Source of the DNA: Halodurantibacterium daqingensis
Lineage (GTDB): Bacteria; Pseudomonadota; Alphaproteobacteria; Rhodobacterales; Rhodobacteraceae
DNA: 64,000 nt
Assembly (NCBI RefSeq): GCF_042666235.1
Contig: NZ_JBHTFQ010000001.1
Span: 372,001 to 436,000 of the forward strand
Direction: 5' to 3'
Shown: positions 24,333 through 31,660 of the stretch, one piece after another
Layout of the letters: every line of letters starts with the position of its first letter
Position numbering within the stretch: position 1 is the first letter of the stretch
Notes under the pieces: model-generated
Told to the model about the DNA's origin: nothing
Databases searched by the model: none
The model's input: the letters and a program-made list of their open reading frames with translations, nothing else
Translations under genes and position numbers: made by a program

Positions 24333-24557
24333 ATGGCTGCGGATCTGCTGATTGTCGTCGGTGTGGTTCTTGCAGGATTTGGGTGCGTCGGTGTCGTCTC
24401 GGACCACAGCGAACGGCGCCGTCCGCGTGGTACGGCGCTGCTGGTTCTGATCGGCGTCGCGTTCCTTCTGGCTGGGGCCTGGCGTCAGCCGGGTGGTTTC
24501 CGCTGGGAAAGCCTGCCGCTTGCCTTCGTTCATGTCGCGGCCCGGATCGTGAACTGA
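24333..24557 (+). CDS. Small two-helix membrane protein, function unknown
   Basis: This 74-aa protein has two hydrophobic helices (about 5-22 and 35-50, the second LLVLIGVAFLLAGAW) separated by a basic loop SERRRPRG. A strong ribosome-binding site (GGAGG, 24324-24328) precedes the ATG. It begins 43 bases after pyk and could be co-transcribed, with the rpmI promoter just after its end. I do not recognise the family. Confidence 0.65.
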   Translation: MAADLLIVVGVVLAGFGCVGVVSDHSERRRPRGTALLVLIGVAFLLAGAWRQPGGFRWESLPLAFVHVAARIVN

Positions 24558-24567
24558 CCTTTTTCGG

Positions 24568-24596
24568 TTGCCAAACCCTCGGGCGCCGCCTATACG
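24568..24596 (+). promoter_or_regulatory. Promoter of rpmI-rplT
   Basis: TTGCCA (24568-24573) and TATACG (24591-24596) are separated by 17 bases, a good sigma-70-type match, 77 bases upstream of rpmI. The -10 region TATACGGCG is the same as in the rpsL promoter. Confidence 0.55.
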
Positions 24597-24672
24597 GCGC
24601 GCTCGATACCCCGCGCGTCCGGCCTATGTGGCATGCCGAGTCGCGTGTAAACCGCCTGAAAAGGAGATGGAA

Positions 24673-24873
24673 ATGCCCAAGATGAAGACCAAGTCCAGCG
24701 CCAAGAAGCGCTTCAAGATGACCGCGACCGGCAAGGTCAAGGTCGGTCAGGCCGGCAAGCGGCATGGCATGATCAAGCGGACGACCAAGTTCATCCGTGA
24801 CGCTCGTGGAACGACGGTGCTTTCGGCGCCCGACACCAAGATCGTCAAGACCTACATGCCCTACGACCGCTAA
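24673..24873 (+). CDS. rpmI: 50S ribosomal protein L35
   Basis: This 66-aa basic protein, MPKMKTKSSAKKRF...TGKVKVGQ and GKRHGMIKR, is typical of L35. The ATG at 24673 has an AAGGAG ribosome-binding site. It is followed 12 bases later by rplT; in many bacteria infC precedes the pair, but here it does not. Confidence 0.97.
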   Translation: MPKMKTKSSAKKRFKMTATGKVKVGQAGKRHGMIKRTTKFIRDARGTTVLSAPDTKIVKTYMPYDR

Positions 24874-24885
24874 GGAGGCTGGACA

Positions 24886-25248
24886 ATGGCACGCGTTAAA
24901 TCCGGGGTTGTTACCCACGCCCGTCACCGCAAGGTCGTCAAGGCTGCAAAGGGCTATTATGCCGCGCGGGGCACCAACTTCCGCACGGCTACCCAGGCGG
25001 TCGACAAGGCCAATCAATACGCCACCCGCGACCGCAAGAACCGCAAGCGCAATTTCCGTGCGCTGTGGATCCAGCGGATCAACGCAGCCGTGCGCGCGAT
25101 CGATCCGGCGCTGACCTATTCGCGTTTCATCAACGCGCTGGCGGTTGCCGGCATCGAGGTGGACCGCAAGGTTCTGGCCGATCTGGCCGTGCACGAGCCC
25201 GAAGCCTTCGGCGCGATCGTGACCAAGGCGAAGGCGGCAATGGCCTGA
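24886..25248 (+). CDS. rplT: 50S ribosomal protein L20
   Basis: This 120-aa, strongly basic protein contains ARHRKVVKAAKGYYAARGTNFR and RDRKNRKRNFRALWIQRINAAVR, the L20 hallmarks. L20 binds 23S rRNA early in assembly and can repress its own operon. It is co-transcribed with rpmI and closes with a strong terminator. Confidence 0.98.
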   Translation: MARVKSGVVTHARHRKVVKAAKGYYAARGTNFRTATQAVDKANQYATRDRKNRKRNFRALWIQRINAAVRAIDPALTYSRFINALAVAGIEVDRKVLADLAVHEPEAFGAIVTKAKAAMA

Positions 25249-25277
25249 GGCCAGTCGCGAACAACGGACAGTGAAAG

Positions 25278-25307
25278 CCCCGCGTGCCTCTGGCGCGCGG
25301 GGTTTTT
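25278..25307 (+). terminator. Intrinsic terminator after rplT
   Basis: The stem has 11 pairs with one G-T wobble (CCCCGCGTGCC with GGCGCGCGGGG), a TCT loop and a run of five T's. It ends the rpmI-rplT transcript before pheS. Confidence 0.92.
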
Positions 25308-25321
25308 CTTGTGGCGCGCGC

Positions 25322-25349
25322 TTGCAATCAAGGCGCTCTGTGCTATCCC
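25322..25349 (+). promoter_or_regulatory. Candidate promoter of pheS
   Basis: TTGCAA (25322-25327) and TATCCC (25344-25349) are 16 bases apart, just after the rplT terminator and 26 bases before the pheS start. The -10 match is modest. No tRNA-Phe-type attenuator or leader peptide was recognised. Confidence 0.35.
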
Positions 25350-25375
25350 GGCGCCGGACGAATGATGAGGGCGCC

Positions 25376-26458
25376 ATGGACAATCTCGACGGTTTGAAGG
25401 CCAGATACCTGGAAGGCATCCTTGCTGCCGCCGATGAGGCCGCCTTGGAAGAGCTTCGTCTGGCCGCGCTTGGCAAGAAGGGCGAGATCAGCCTGAAAAT
25501 GCGGGAACTGGGCCAGATGTCGCCCGAGGAGCGCCAGGCAGCGGGTCCGGCCCTGAACGCGCTGAAGGACGAGATCGACGCCGCGCTCAAGGCCCGCAAG
25601 GCCGGGCTTGCCGATGCCGCGCTGAACGAACGGCTGAAGGCCGAATGGCTGGACGTGACGCTTCCGGGCCGCCCGCGCCGCATGGGCACCATCCATCCCG
25701 TTTCCCAGGTGATGGAAGAACTGACCGCCATTTTCGCCGACATGGGCTTTGCGGTGGCCGAGGGGCCGCAGGTCGAAAGCGACTGGTATAACTTCGACGC
25801 GCTCAACATCGCGCCGGAACACCCGGCCCGGCAGGAGCATGACACGTTCTTCATGCACCGCGCCCCCGGCGACAACCGCCCGCCGCATGTGCTGCGCACC
25901 CATACCAGCCCGGTTCAGGTGCGGGCGATGCTGGCGCAGGGCGCGCCGATCCGCGTGATCGCGCCGGGCCGCGTCTATCGCATGGACATGGACCAGACCC
26001 ATACGCCGATGTTCCACCAGGTCGAGGGGCTGGCGATCGACCGCGATCTGTCGATGGCCAACCTGAAATGGGTGCTGGAGGAATTCTGCCGGGCGTTCTT
26101 CGAGGTCGATCAGGTCGAACTGCGCTTCCGCGCCAGCCACTTCCCCTTCACCGAGCCTTCGGCCGAGGTCGATATCCGCTGTTCCTGGGAAGGCGGGCAG
26201 CTCAAGATCGGGCAGGGCGACAGCTGGATGGAGATCCTCGGGTCCGGCATGGTGCACCCGCATGTGCTGCGGTCCGGCGGGATCGACCCGGACGAATGGC
26301 AGGGCTTTGCCTTTGGCATGGGCATCGACCGGATCGCCATGCTGAAATACGGCATCCCCGACCTCCGCGCCTTCTTTGAAAGCGACCTGCGCTGGCTGCG
26401 GAACTACGGCTTCGCGGCGCTCGACATGCCGGGCCTGCCGGGGGGGCTGAGCAGGTGA
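25376..26458 (+). CDS. pheS: Phenylalanyl-tRNA synthetase alpha subunit
   Basis: This 360-aa catalytic class II subunit charges tRNA-Phe as an alpha2-beta2 enzyme with PheT. It has an N-terminal coiled coil (about 1-85), then GRPRRMGTIHPVSQVMEE, TSPVQVRAM, motif 2 VYRMDMDQTHTPMFHQVEG, HFPFTEPSAEVD and the motif 3 stretch GFAFGMGIDRIAMLKYG. The ATG at 25376 is in frame with the conserved start. Normally pheT follows directly; here a small foreign-looking gene lies between them. Confidence 0.97.
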   Translation: MDNLDGLKARYLEGILAAADEAALEELRLAALGKKGEISLKMRELGQMSPEERQAAGPALNALKDEIDAALKARKAGLADAALNERLKAEWLDVTLPGRPRRMGTIHPVSQVMEELTAIFADMGFAVAEGPQVESDWYNFDALNIAPEHPARQEHDTFFMHRAPGDNRPPHVLRTHTSPVQVRAMLAQGAPIRVIAPGRVYRMDMDQTHTPMFHQVEGLAIDRDLSMANLKWVLEEFCRAFFEVDQVELRFRASHFPFTEPSAEVDIRCSWEGGQLKIGQGDSWMEILGSGMVHPHVLRSGGIDPDEWQGFAFGMGIDRIAMLKYGIPDLRAFFESDLRWLRNYGFAALDMPGLPGGLSR

Positions 26459-26460
26459 AT

Positions 26461-27006
26461 ATGCACTATCTTCTAGTTAATCGTGGCCGATACCTCTGCT
26501 TCATGCACGGTGGATTTTGCGATAGTTCGGACAACTATTCAGCTAAATGCCCCCTATGTGACGGTGTCGGTTCCGAGTCGATCAAAACGCCTAATTTTGT
26601 GGATAGGGCCCTTCAGATATTGAAGAATACGCAGTCCCGTTCCGCACGAAGTGCTGCGACTGTAACTGCTTTGTTCGGCATCTTGAGTGGTGTGTCCTTA
26701 TTGAGTGAGCGCGGACTGATTGTAGCTTTTAGGCTGGATAGCCCAACTTTCTACATTCCTGCGCTGCTCGCGCTGTGTCTACTTCTTGCTGCAATTGCCG
26801 CATTTATGGCTTCGATGAGGCACATGCCTGTAACTAAAGAACACTGCGGAAAGTTTGGCTCTAAGACGCCAGAAGAGTGGGAGCGTGACGTCGCAGGATT
26901 CATCAGAAAATGTGAGAGCCTGCACTTCTTGGGGAATTTTTTCGTGATACTTGCATTATCCTCTCTGGCTTTCGGCGTGTTGCACACAGCTATCTGCGGA
27001 GCATAG
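26461..27006 (+). CDS. AT-rich small membrane protein inserted between pheS and pheT
   Basis: This ~181-aa protein of unrecognised family starts at ATG 26461, or at GTG 26455, where GTGA overlaps the pheS stop. The N-terminus has a cysteine/histidine cluster (CFMHGGFC...CPLCDG) that could be a zinc-ribbon. Three hydrophobic segments follow at ~70-85, ~98-118 and ~160-178, with a hydrophilic loop KEHCGKFGSKTPEEWERDV. Base composition and codons (AT-ending, ATA/TTA/AGA-type) are clearly unlike the GC-rich neighbours. The reading frame is intact and fits exactly between pheS and pheT, one base from the pheT ATG. It looks horizontally acquired; the function is unknown. Confidence 0.75.
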   Translation: MHYLLVNRGRYLCFMHGGFCDSSDNYSAKCPLCDGVGSESIKTPNFVDRALQILKNTQSRSARSAATVTALFGILSGVSLLSERGLIVAFRLDSPTFYIPALLALCLLLAAIAAFMASMRHMPVTKEHCGKFGSKTPEEWERDVAGFIRKCESLHFLGNFFVILALSSLAFGVLHTAICGA

Positions 27007-27007
27007 A

Positions 27008-29428
27008 ATGAAATTCACCCTCTCCTGGCTCAAAGACCACCTCGAGACCGAGGCGTCGCTGGATGACATTCTTTACGCCCTCACCGATCTGGGGCTGGAG
27101 GTCGAGGAGGTCTCGGACCCGGCCGAAAAGCTGGGCGCCTTTCGCATCGCGAAGGTGATCGAGGCGGTGCAGCACCCCAATGCCGACCGCCTGCGGCTCT
27201 GCCGGGTGGCGACCTATCCCGACGGCCCCGGCGGCCGGATGGAAGAGGTTCAGGTCGTCTGTGGTGCGCCCAATGCGCGGACGGGCCTTGTGGGGGTCTT
27301 TGCGCCGGTGGGGACGCATGTTCCGGGCACGGGCGTGGACCTCAAGCCGGGGGTGATCCGGGGCGTGGAATCGAACGGGATGCTCTGCTCGGAACGCGAG
27401 ATGGAGCTGTCGGACGACCATGACGGCATCATCGACCTGCCCGAGGACGCGCCGCTGGGCGCGCGCTTCATCGACTATCGCGGCCTCAACGACCCGATGA
27501 TCTATATCAAGATCACGCCGAACCGGCCCGACGCGCTTGGCGTGCGTGGCATCGCGCGCGATCTGGCGGCACGGGGGCTGGGGCGGCTGAAACCGCAAGA
27601 GGTTCCGGCGGTCGAGGGGCGTTTCGACAGCCCGATCACGGTAAGCATCGACCTGGGCCTGAAGGAAAAGGGCTGCCCGCTGTTCGCCGGCCGTGTGATC
27701 CGCGGCGTCAGGAACGGGCCCAGCCCCGAGTGGCTGCAGAAGCGGTTGCGCGCCATCGGGCTGCGGCCGATCTCGGCACTGGTCGATATCACCAACTTCT
27801 TCACCTTCGACCTGAACCGCCCGCTTCACGTCTTTGACATGGCCAAGGTGCAGGGCAATCTGCACATCCGTCCGGCGCGCGAGGGGGAAAGCCTGCTGGC
27901 GCTCGACGGCAAGACCTATTCCCTGGGCGAAGGTCAGATGGTGATCGCGGACGATCAGGGCGTCGAAAGCCTTGCCGGGATCATGGGCGGCGAACATTCC
28001 GGCTGCACCGAGGAAACGGTGGATGTGTTCCTGGAATCCGCCTATTGGGACCCGATCACCATTGCCGCCACGGGCCGCGCGCTGCGGATCAATTCCGATG
28101 CGCGTTACCGGTTCGAACGTGGGGTGGACCCGGAATTCACGCTGCCGGGGCTGGAACTTGCAACAAAGATGGTGCTGGAGCTTTGCGGCGGCGAGCCGGG
28201 GCAGGTGGTGATGGACGGCGCAGTGCCCGACACCACGCGCCGCTATCGGTTCGACCCGGCGCGCGTCATCAGCCTTGTCGGGATGGAGATCCCCGAGGCC
28301 GATCAGCGCGCGACGCTTGAGGCGCTTGGCTTCCGGCTGGAGGGCGATCAGGCGATCCCGCCCAGCTGGCGCCCCGATGTGCTGGGCGAGGCCGATCTGA
28401 TCGAAGAGGTTGCGCGGATCGCCAGCCTCACCAAGCTCAAGGGGCGGCCCTTGCCCCGGGCGCAGGCGGGCGTGCCGCGCCCGATCCTCACGCCGATGCA
28501 GCGCCGGGAACAGGCGGCGCGGCGGCAGCTTGCGGGCCTTGGCTATAATGAATGCGTGACCTACAGCTTTATCGACGGGGCTTCTGCGGAACTGTTCGGG
28601 GGTGGCGGCGACGAGGTGCGGCTGCAGAACCCGATTTCATCCGAGATGACGCATCTGCGCCCCGATCTGTTGCCGGGCCTCTTGCAGGCCGCGGCGCGGA
28701 ATCAGGCGCGGGGCTTCATGGATCTTGCGCTGTTCGAAGTGGGCGCAGCCTTTACCGGCGGCGAACCCGGCGAACAACATCTGCAGGCGGCGGGTCTTCT
28801 GGTCGGGGCCGCGGCGGCACGCGATCCCTTCGGCAGCCGTCGCAACCTCGACATCTTTGACGCCAAGGCCGATGCCGAGGCGGTGCTGGCGGCGATCGGC
28901 GCGCCCGCGAAGATGCAGATCGGGCGCAACGTGCCGGGCTGGTTCCATCCGGGGCGCGCCGGGCAGATGACGCTGGGGCCGAAGCTTGTCCTTGCCACCT
29001 TTGGCGAGGTGCATCCCAAGGTGCTCAAGGCGCTGGATGTGAAGGGGCCGGCCGTCGCCTTCACCGTGCTTCTGGAAAACCCGCCCTTCCCCAAGGCGCG
29101 GGCGATCACCCGTCCGGCGCTGACGGCCAGCGGCCTTCAGGCAGTGGAACGGGATTTCGCCTTCGTGGTGGACGAACGGGTCGAGGCGCTGACACTGGTG
29201 AATGCCGCACAGGGGGCCGACAAGGCCCTGATCGAGAGCGTGCGGGTCTTTGACGAATTCAGCGGGCCAAAGGCCGTGGCGCAGATGGGCGAGGGCAAGA
29301 AAAGCCTCGCCTTCACGGTCAGGCTGCAGCCGCTTGCCAAGACCTTGACGGAAGAAGAGATCGAGGCGGTCAGCAAGAAGGTGATCGAGAAGGTCACCAA
29401 GGCCACGGGCGGCGCCCTTCGGGGCTGA
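27008..29428 (+). CDS. pheT: Phenylalanyl-tRNA synthetase beta subunit
   Basis: This 806-aa beta subunit has an N-terminal tRNA-binding OB-fold (KVIEAVQHPNADRLRLCRV, VCGAPNAR), the B3/B4 editing domain (ALVDITNFFTFDLNRPLHVFD, MGGEHSG), the B5 domain (YRFERGVD), a catalytic-like core and a C-terminal anticodon-binding fold (AVERDFAFVVDE, KAVAQMGEGKKSLAF). Length is typical. The ATG at 27008 follows the inserted gene's stop by one base, so its translation now probably depends on that gene rather than on pheS. Confidence 0.97.
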   Translation: MKFTLSWLKDHLETEASLDDILYALTDLGLEVEEVSDPAEKLGAFRIAKVIEAVQHPNADRLRLCRVATYPDGPGGRMEEVQVVCGAPNARTGLVGVFAPVGTHVPGTGVDLKPGVIRGVESNGMLCSEREMELSDDHDGIIDLPEDAPLGARFIDYRGLNDPMIYIKITPNRPDALGVRGIARDLAARGLGRLKPQEVPAVEGRFDSPITVSIDLGLKEKGCPLFAGRVIRGVRNGPSPEWLQKRLRAIGLRPISALVDITNFFTFDLNRPLHVFDMAKVQGNLHIRPAREGESLLALDGKTYSLGEGQMVIADDQGVESLAGIMGGEHSGCTEETVDVFLESAYWDPITIAATGRALRINSDARYRFERGVDPEFTLPGLELATKMVLELCGGEPGQVVMDGAVPDTTRRYRFDPARVISLVGMEIPEADQRATLEALGFRLEGDQAIPPSWRPDVLGEADLIEEVARIASLTKLKGRPLPRAQAGVPRPILTPMQRREQAARRQLAGLGYNECVTYSFIDGASAELFGGGGDEVRLQNPISSEMTHLRPDLLPGLLQAAARNQARGFMDLALFEVGAAFTGGEPGEQHLQAAGLLVGAAAARDPFGSRRNLDIFDAKADAEAVLAAIGAPAKMQIGRNVPGWFHPGRAGQMTLGPKLVLATFGEVHPKVLKALDVKGPAVAFTVLLENPPFPKARAITRPALTASGLQAVERDFAFVVDERVEALTLVNAAQGADKALIESVRVFDEFSGPKAVAQMGEGKKSLAFTVRLQPLAKTLTEEEIEAVSKKVIEKVTKATGGALRG

Positions 29429-29476
29429 CCGTGGCGGCGTGACGGGCGCCGGCAGGAACACGAGCTGGAGAGCGAG

Positions 29477-29920
29477 ATGTTGAAAGAGTTCAGGGATTTC
29501 ATCGCCCGCGGCAACGTCATGGAGCTTGCCGTCGGGATCATCATCGGCGCGTCGTTTACCGCCATCGTCAATTCGCTGGTGCAGGATCTGATCAACCCGC
29601 TGGTGGGGATCTTCACCGGCGGCATCGATTTCTCGAACCTGTTCTTTGCGCTTTCGACCGAACGATACACCTCGGTGGCCGCAGCCGAAGCCGCGGGTGT
29701 CGCGGTGTTCCGTTACGGGTCGTTCGTGACGGCGGTCATCAATTTCCTGATCATCGCCTGGGTCGTGTTCCTGCTGGTCAAGGGCGTGAACAAGATGAAG
29801 GAGGCGGCAGTACGTGATCGCGCTGCCGCCCCCGAAGCCCCGCCAAGCACGCCGGCCGGACCTACCCAGGAAGAGTTGCTGGCCGAAATCCGTGATCTGC
29901 TGAAGTCGCAGCCGCGCTAA
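29477..29920 (+). CDS. mscL: Large-conductance mechanosensitive channel
   Basis: This 147-aa homopentameric channel releases solutes on hypo-osmotic shock. The N-terminal amphipathic helix MLKEFRDFIARGNV, TM1 ELAVGIIIGASFTAIVNSL, a periplasmic loop, TM2 GSFVTAVINFLIIAWVVFLLVK and the C-terminal helix EELLAEIRDLLKS are all visible. The stop codon overlaps by 4 bases the end of the convergent adenosyltransferase gene. Confidence 0.96.
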   Translation: MLKEFRDFIARGNVMELAVGIIIGASFTAIVNSLVQDLINPLVGIFTGGIDFSNLFFALSTERYTSVAAAEAAGVAVFRYGSFVTAVINFLIIAWVVFLLVKGVNKMKEAAVRDRAAAPEAPPSTPAGPTQEELLAEIRDLLKSQPR

Positions 29921-30489
29921 CGATTCGCCCCCGGAACCCAGAGCACGTCGTCGCGGCCGTCATTGTTGGCGATGCGTCCCGCGACGAAGAACCAGTCGGA
30001 CAGGCGATTGAGATACGTGATCGCGTGTTCGTTCACATCCTCGCTTGCCGCCAGCCGCACGGCAAGCCGTTCCGCCCGCCGGCAGACCGTGCGACACAGA
30101 TGCAGATGTGCGGCCAAGGCCGAGCCGCCCGGCAGGATGAAGCTGCGCAGCGGCTGCAACGCAGCATTCATCGCGTCGATCTCGGCTTCAAGCCGGTCCA
30201 CCTGCGTGGCGATCATGCGCAGTGGCACGTATCCCGCCTCGTGGTCGCGGGCCATATCGGGGCGGCAGAGATCCGCGCCCAGATCGAACAGATCATTCTG
30301 GATCATCGCCAGCTGCGCATCCAGATCGCCGCTTGCATGCAGCCGGGCAAGGCCCACGGTGGCATTCGTCTCATCCACCGTGCCATAGGCCTCGACCCGT
30401 GCGTCATGTTTTGCGACGCGGGCGCCATTGCCAAGCGCGGTTTCGCCGGTGTCGCCGGTGCGGGTGTAGATCCTGTTCAGAACGACCAT
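29917..30489 (-). CDS. Cob(I)alamin adenosyltransferase (PduO-type)
   Basis: This 190-aa enzyme of the PduO family transfers the adenosyl group of ATP to cob(I)alamin. Motifs are RIYTRTGDTGETALG at the start, the ATP-binding VEAYGTVDETNA, ERL and the C-terminal YLNRLSDWFFVAGR. The ATG at 30489 begins MVVLNRIYTRTGD. It is not in a cobalamin operon here; it follows a HIG1-type gene on the same strand with 1 base between. Confidence 0.93.
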   Translation of the reverse strand: MVVLNRIYTRTGDTGETALGNGARVAKHDARVEAYGTVDETNATVGLARLHASGDLDAQLAMIQNDLFDLGADLCRPDMARDHEAGYVPLRMIATQVDRLEAEIDAMNAALQPLRSFILPGGSALAAHLHLCRTVCRRAERLAVRLAASEDVNEHAITYLNRLSDWFFVAGRIANNDGRDDVLWVPGANR

Positions 30490-30490
30490 G

Positions 30491-30697
30491 TCAGTTCCCC
30501 ATCTGGCGCAGCAGGACGAATCCCAGCACCAGGGCCACCGCGACCGCCTGCGCGATGATCCGGTAGCGCATGATCCTGTTGCCATGCTTGCGATTGAATT
30601 CGCCGCCTTTGGCAAAGCCTCCGATCCCGATCATCAGGATCACGAGAACGCCGAAGGATGCGAGCATGCCGACGATGAATACCGGGTCTTGTGTCAT
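30491..30697 (-). CDS. HIG1-type twin-transmembrane small protein
   Basis: This 68-aa protein has two hydrophobic helices (about 7-27 and 46-64) around a basic loop with GGEFNRKHGNRIMRYRI. This fits the alphaproteobacterial 'twin transmembrane' proteins of the HIG_1_N family, thought to associate with respiratory complexes. The ATG is at 30697. The gene is tightly followed by the adenosyltransferase, and its own start is 80 bases from the end of an SDR gene on the same strand. Confidence 0.75.
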   Translation of the reverse strand: MTQDPVFIVGMLASFGVLVILMIGIGGFAKGGEFNRKHGNRIMRYRIIAQAVAVALVLGFVLLRQMGN

Positions 30698-30777
30698 TGC
30701 TGGTTCCCTTGTCTTTCCCCGGTTGTAAGCCCTGCACCGCTGGAACGCGAATGGCTATTTCGCCGCGCGCGGATGGC

Positions 30778-31611
30778 TCAGCCGCGGGCGATCAGGGCAT
30801 CCAGAAGCCGGACCGGAAGTATACGTTTCAGCGCGGCCATCAGATGCGTGGGTGTCGTGACGTGATAGCGCGCGCGGGGGCGCGGAGATTCGAGCGCATG
30901 GATCAGCCGCGCCGTGACCGCTGCGGGCGGAAGCTCGAACCGATCTGGGCCGCGTTCGGCGTAAAGCCTCTTCAGAAGGCTCGCCCGGTATTCGTTGGCG
31001 CGGGCCGAAGCCTCCCAGTCGATATAGCGCTCGAACGGGGAAATCGAGTTCACGCGGATGCGGGAGGTGATCGGTCCTGGCGCGATCAGCGAGACATGGA
31101 TGGGCGTATCGCGCATTTCCAGCCGAAGCACATCCGTCAGCCCTTCCAGTGCGAATTTTGTGGCCACATAGGCGCCGCGCCATTTCATCGGCACGATCCC
31201 CAGAACCGACGAACAGTTGACGATGCGGCCGCCGCCCTGCGCCCGCATTACCGGGATGATCTGGCGCGTGAGATCATGCCAGCCGAACAGATTGGTTTCG
31301 AAGATCGCGCGCAAGCCCTCGCGGGGCAGGTCCTCGATCGCGCCGGGAAGGGCGAAGGCGCCGTTGTTGTAAAGCGCATCAAGCCGGCCATCCGTGCGCG
31401 ACAGGGTTTCGGCCACGGCGGCACGGATGCTGTGTTCGTCGGCATAATCCAGCACGAAGCTTTCAAGCCCTTCTGCACGCAGCCGGGCCGCATCGGTTTC
31501 CCGCCGGCATGTGGCAAACACCCGCCATCCCCGCGCCGCCAGCTTGTGCGCCGCGTCATGCCCGATGCCGGAAGAGCATCCGGTGATGAGAATGGTTTTC
31601 GGTGCCGTCAT
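30778..31611 (-). CDS. Short-chain dehydrogenase/reductase
   Basis: This 277-aa SDR has the NAD(P) loop TGCSSGIG, the variant YNNGAF (NNAG changed to NNGA), N and S catalytic positions in NCSSVLG, and Y-x3-K in YVATK. The classical catalytic set is intact. The C-terminal tail is longer than in FabG-like proteins. The substrate is unknown; sterol- or retinol-like SDRs have a similar length. It is divergent from parC by 49 bases. Confidence 0.87.
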   Translation of the reverse strand: MTAPKTILITGCSSGIGHDAAHKLAARGWRVFATCRRETDAARLRAEGLESFVLDYADEHSIRAAVAETLSRTDGRLDALYNNGAFALPGAIEDLPREGLRAIFETNLFGWHDLTRQIIPVMRAQGGGRIVNCSSVLGIVPMKWRGAYVATKFALEGLTDVLRLEMRDTPIHVSLIAPGPITSRIRVNSISPFERYIDWEASARANEYRASLLKRLYAERGPDRFELPPAAVTARLIHALESPRPRARYHVTTPTHLMAALKRILPVRLLDALIARG

Positions 31612-31660
31612 TACGCAATCCCCACTGGACCCGATTTCCCGCCCCGTTTACAGGGGAAGC

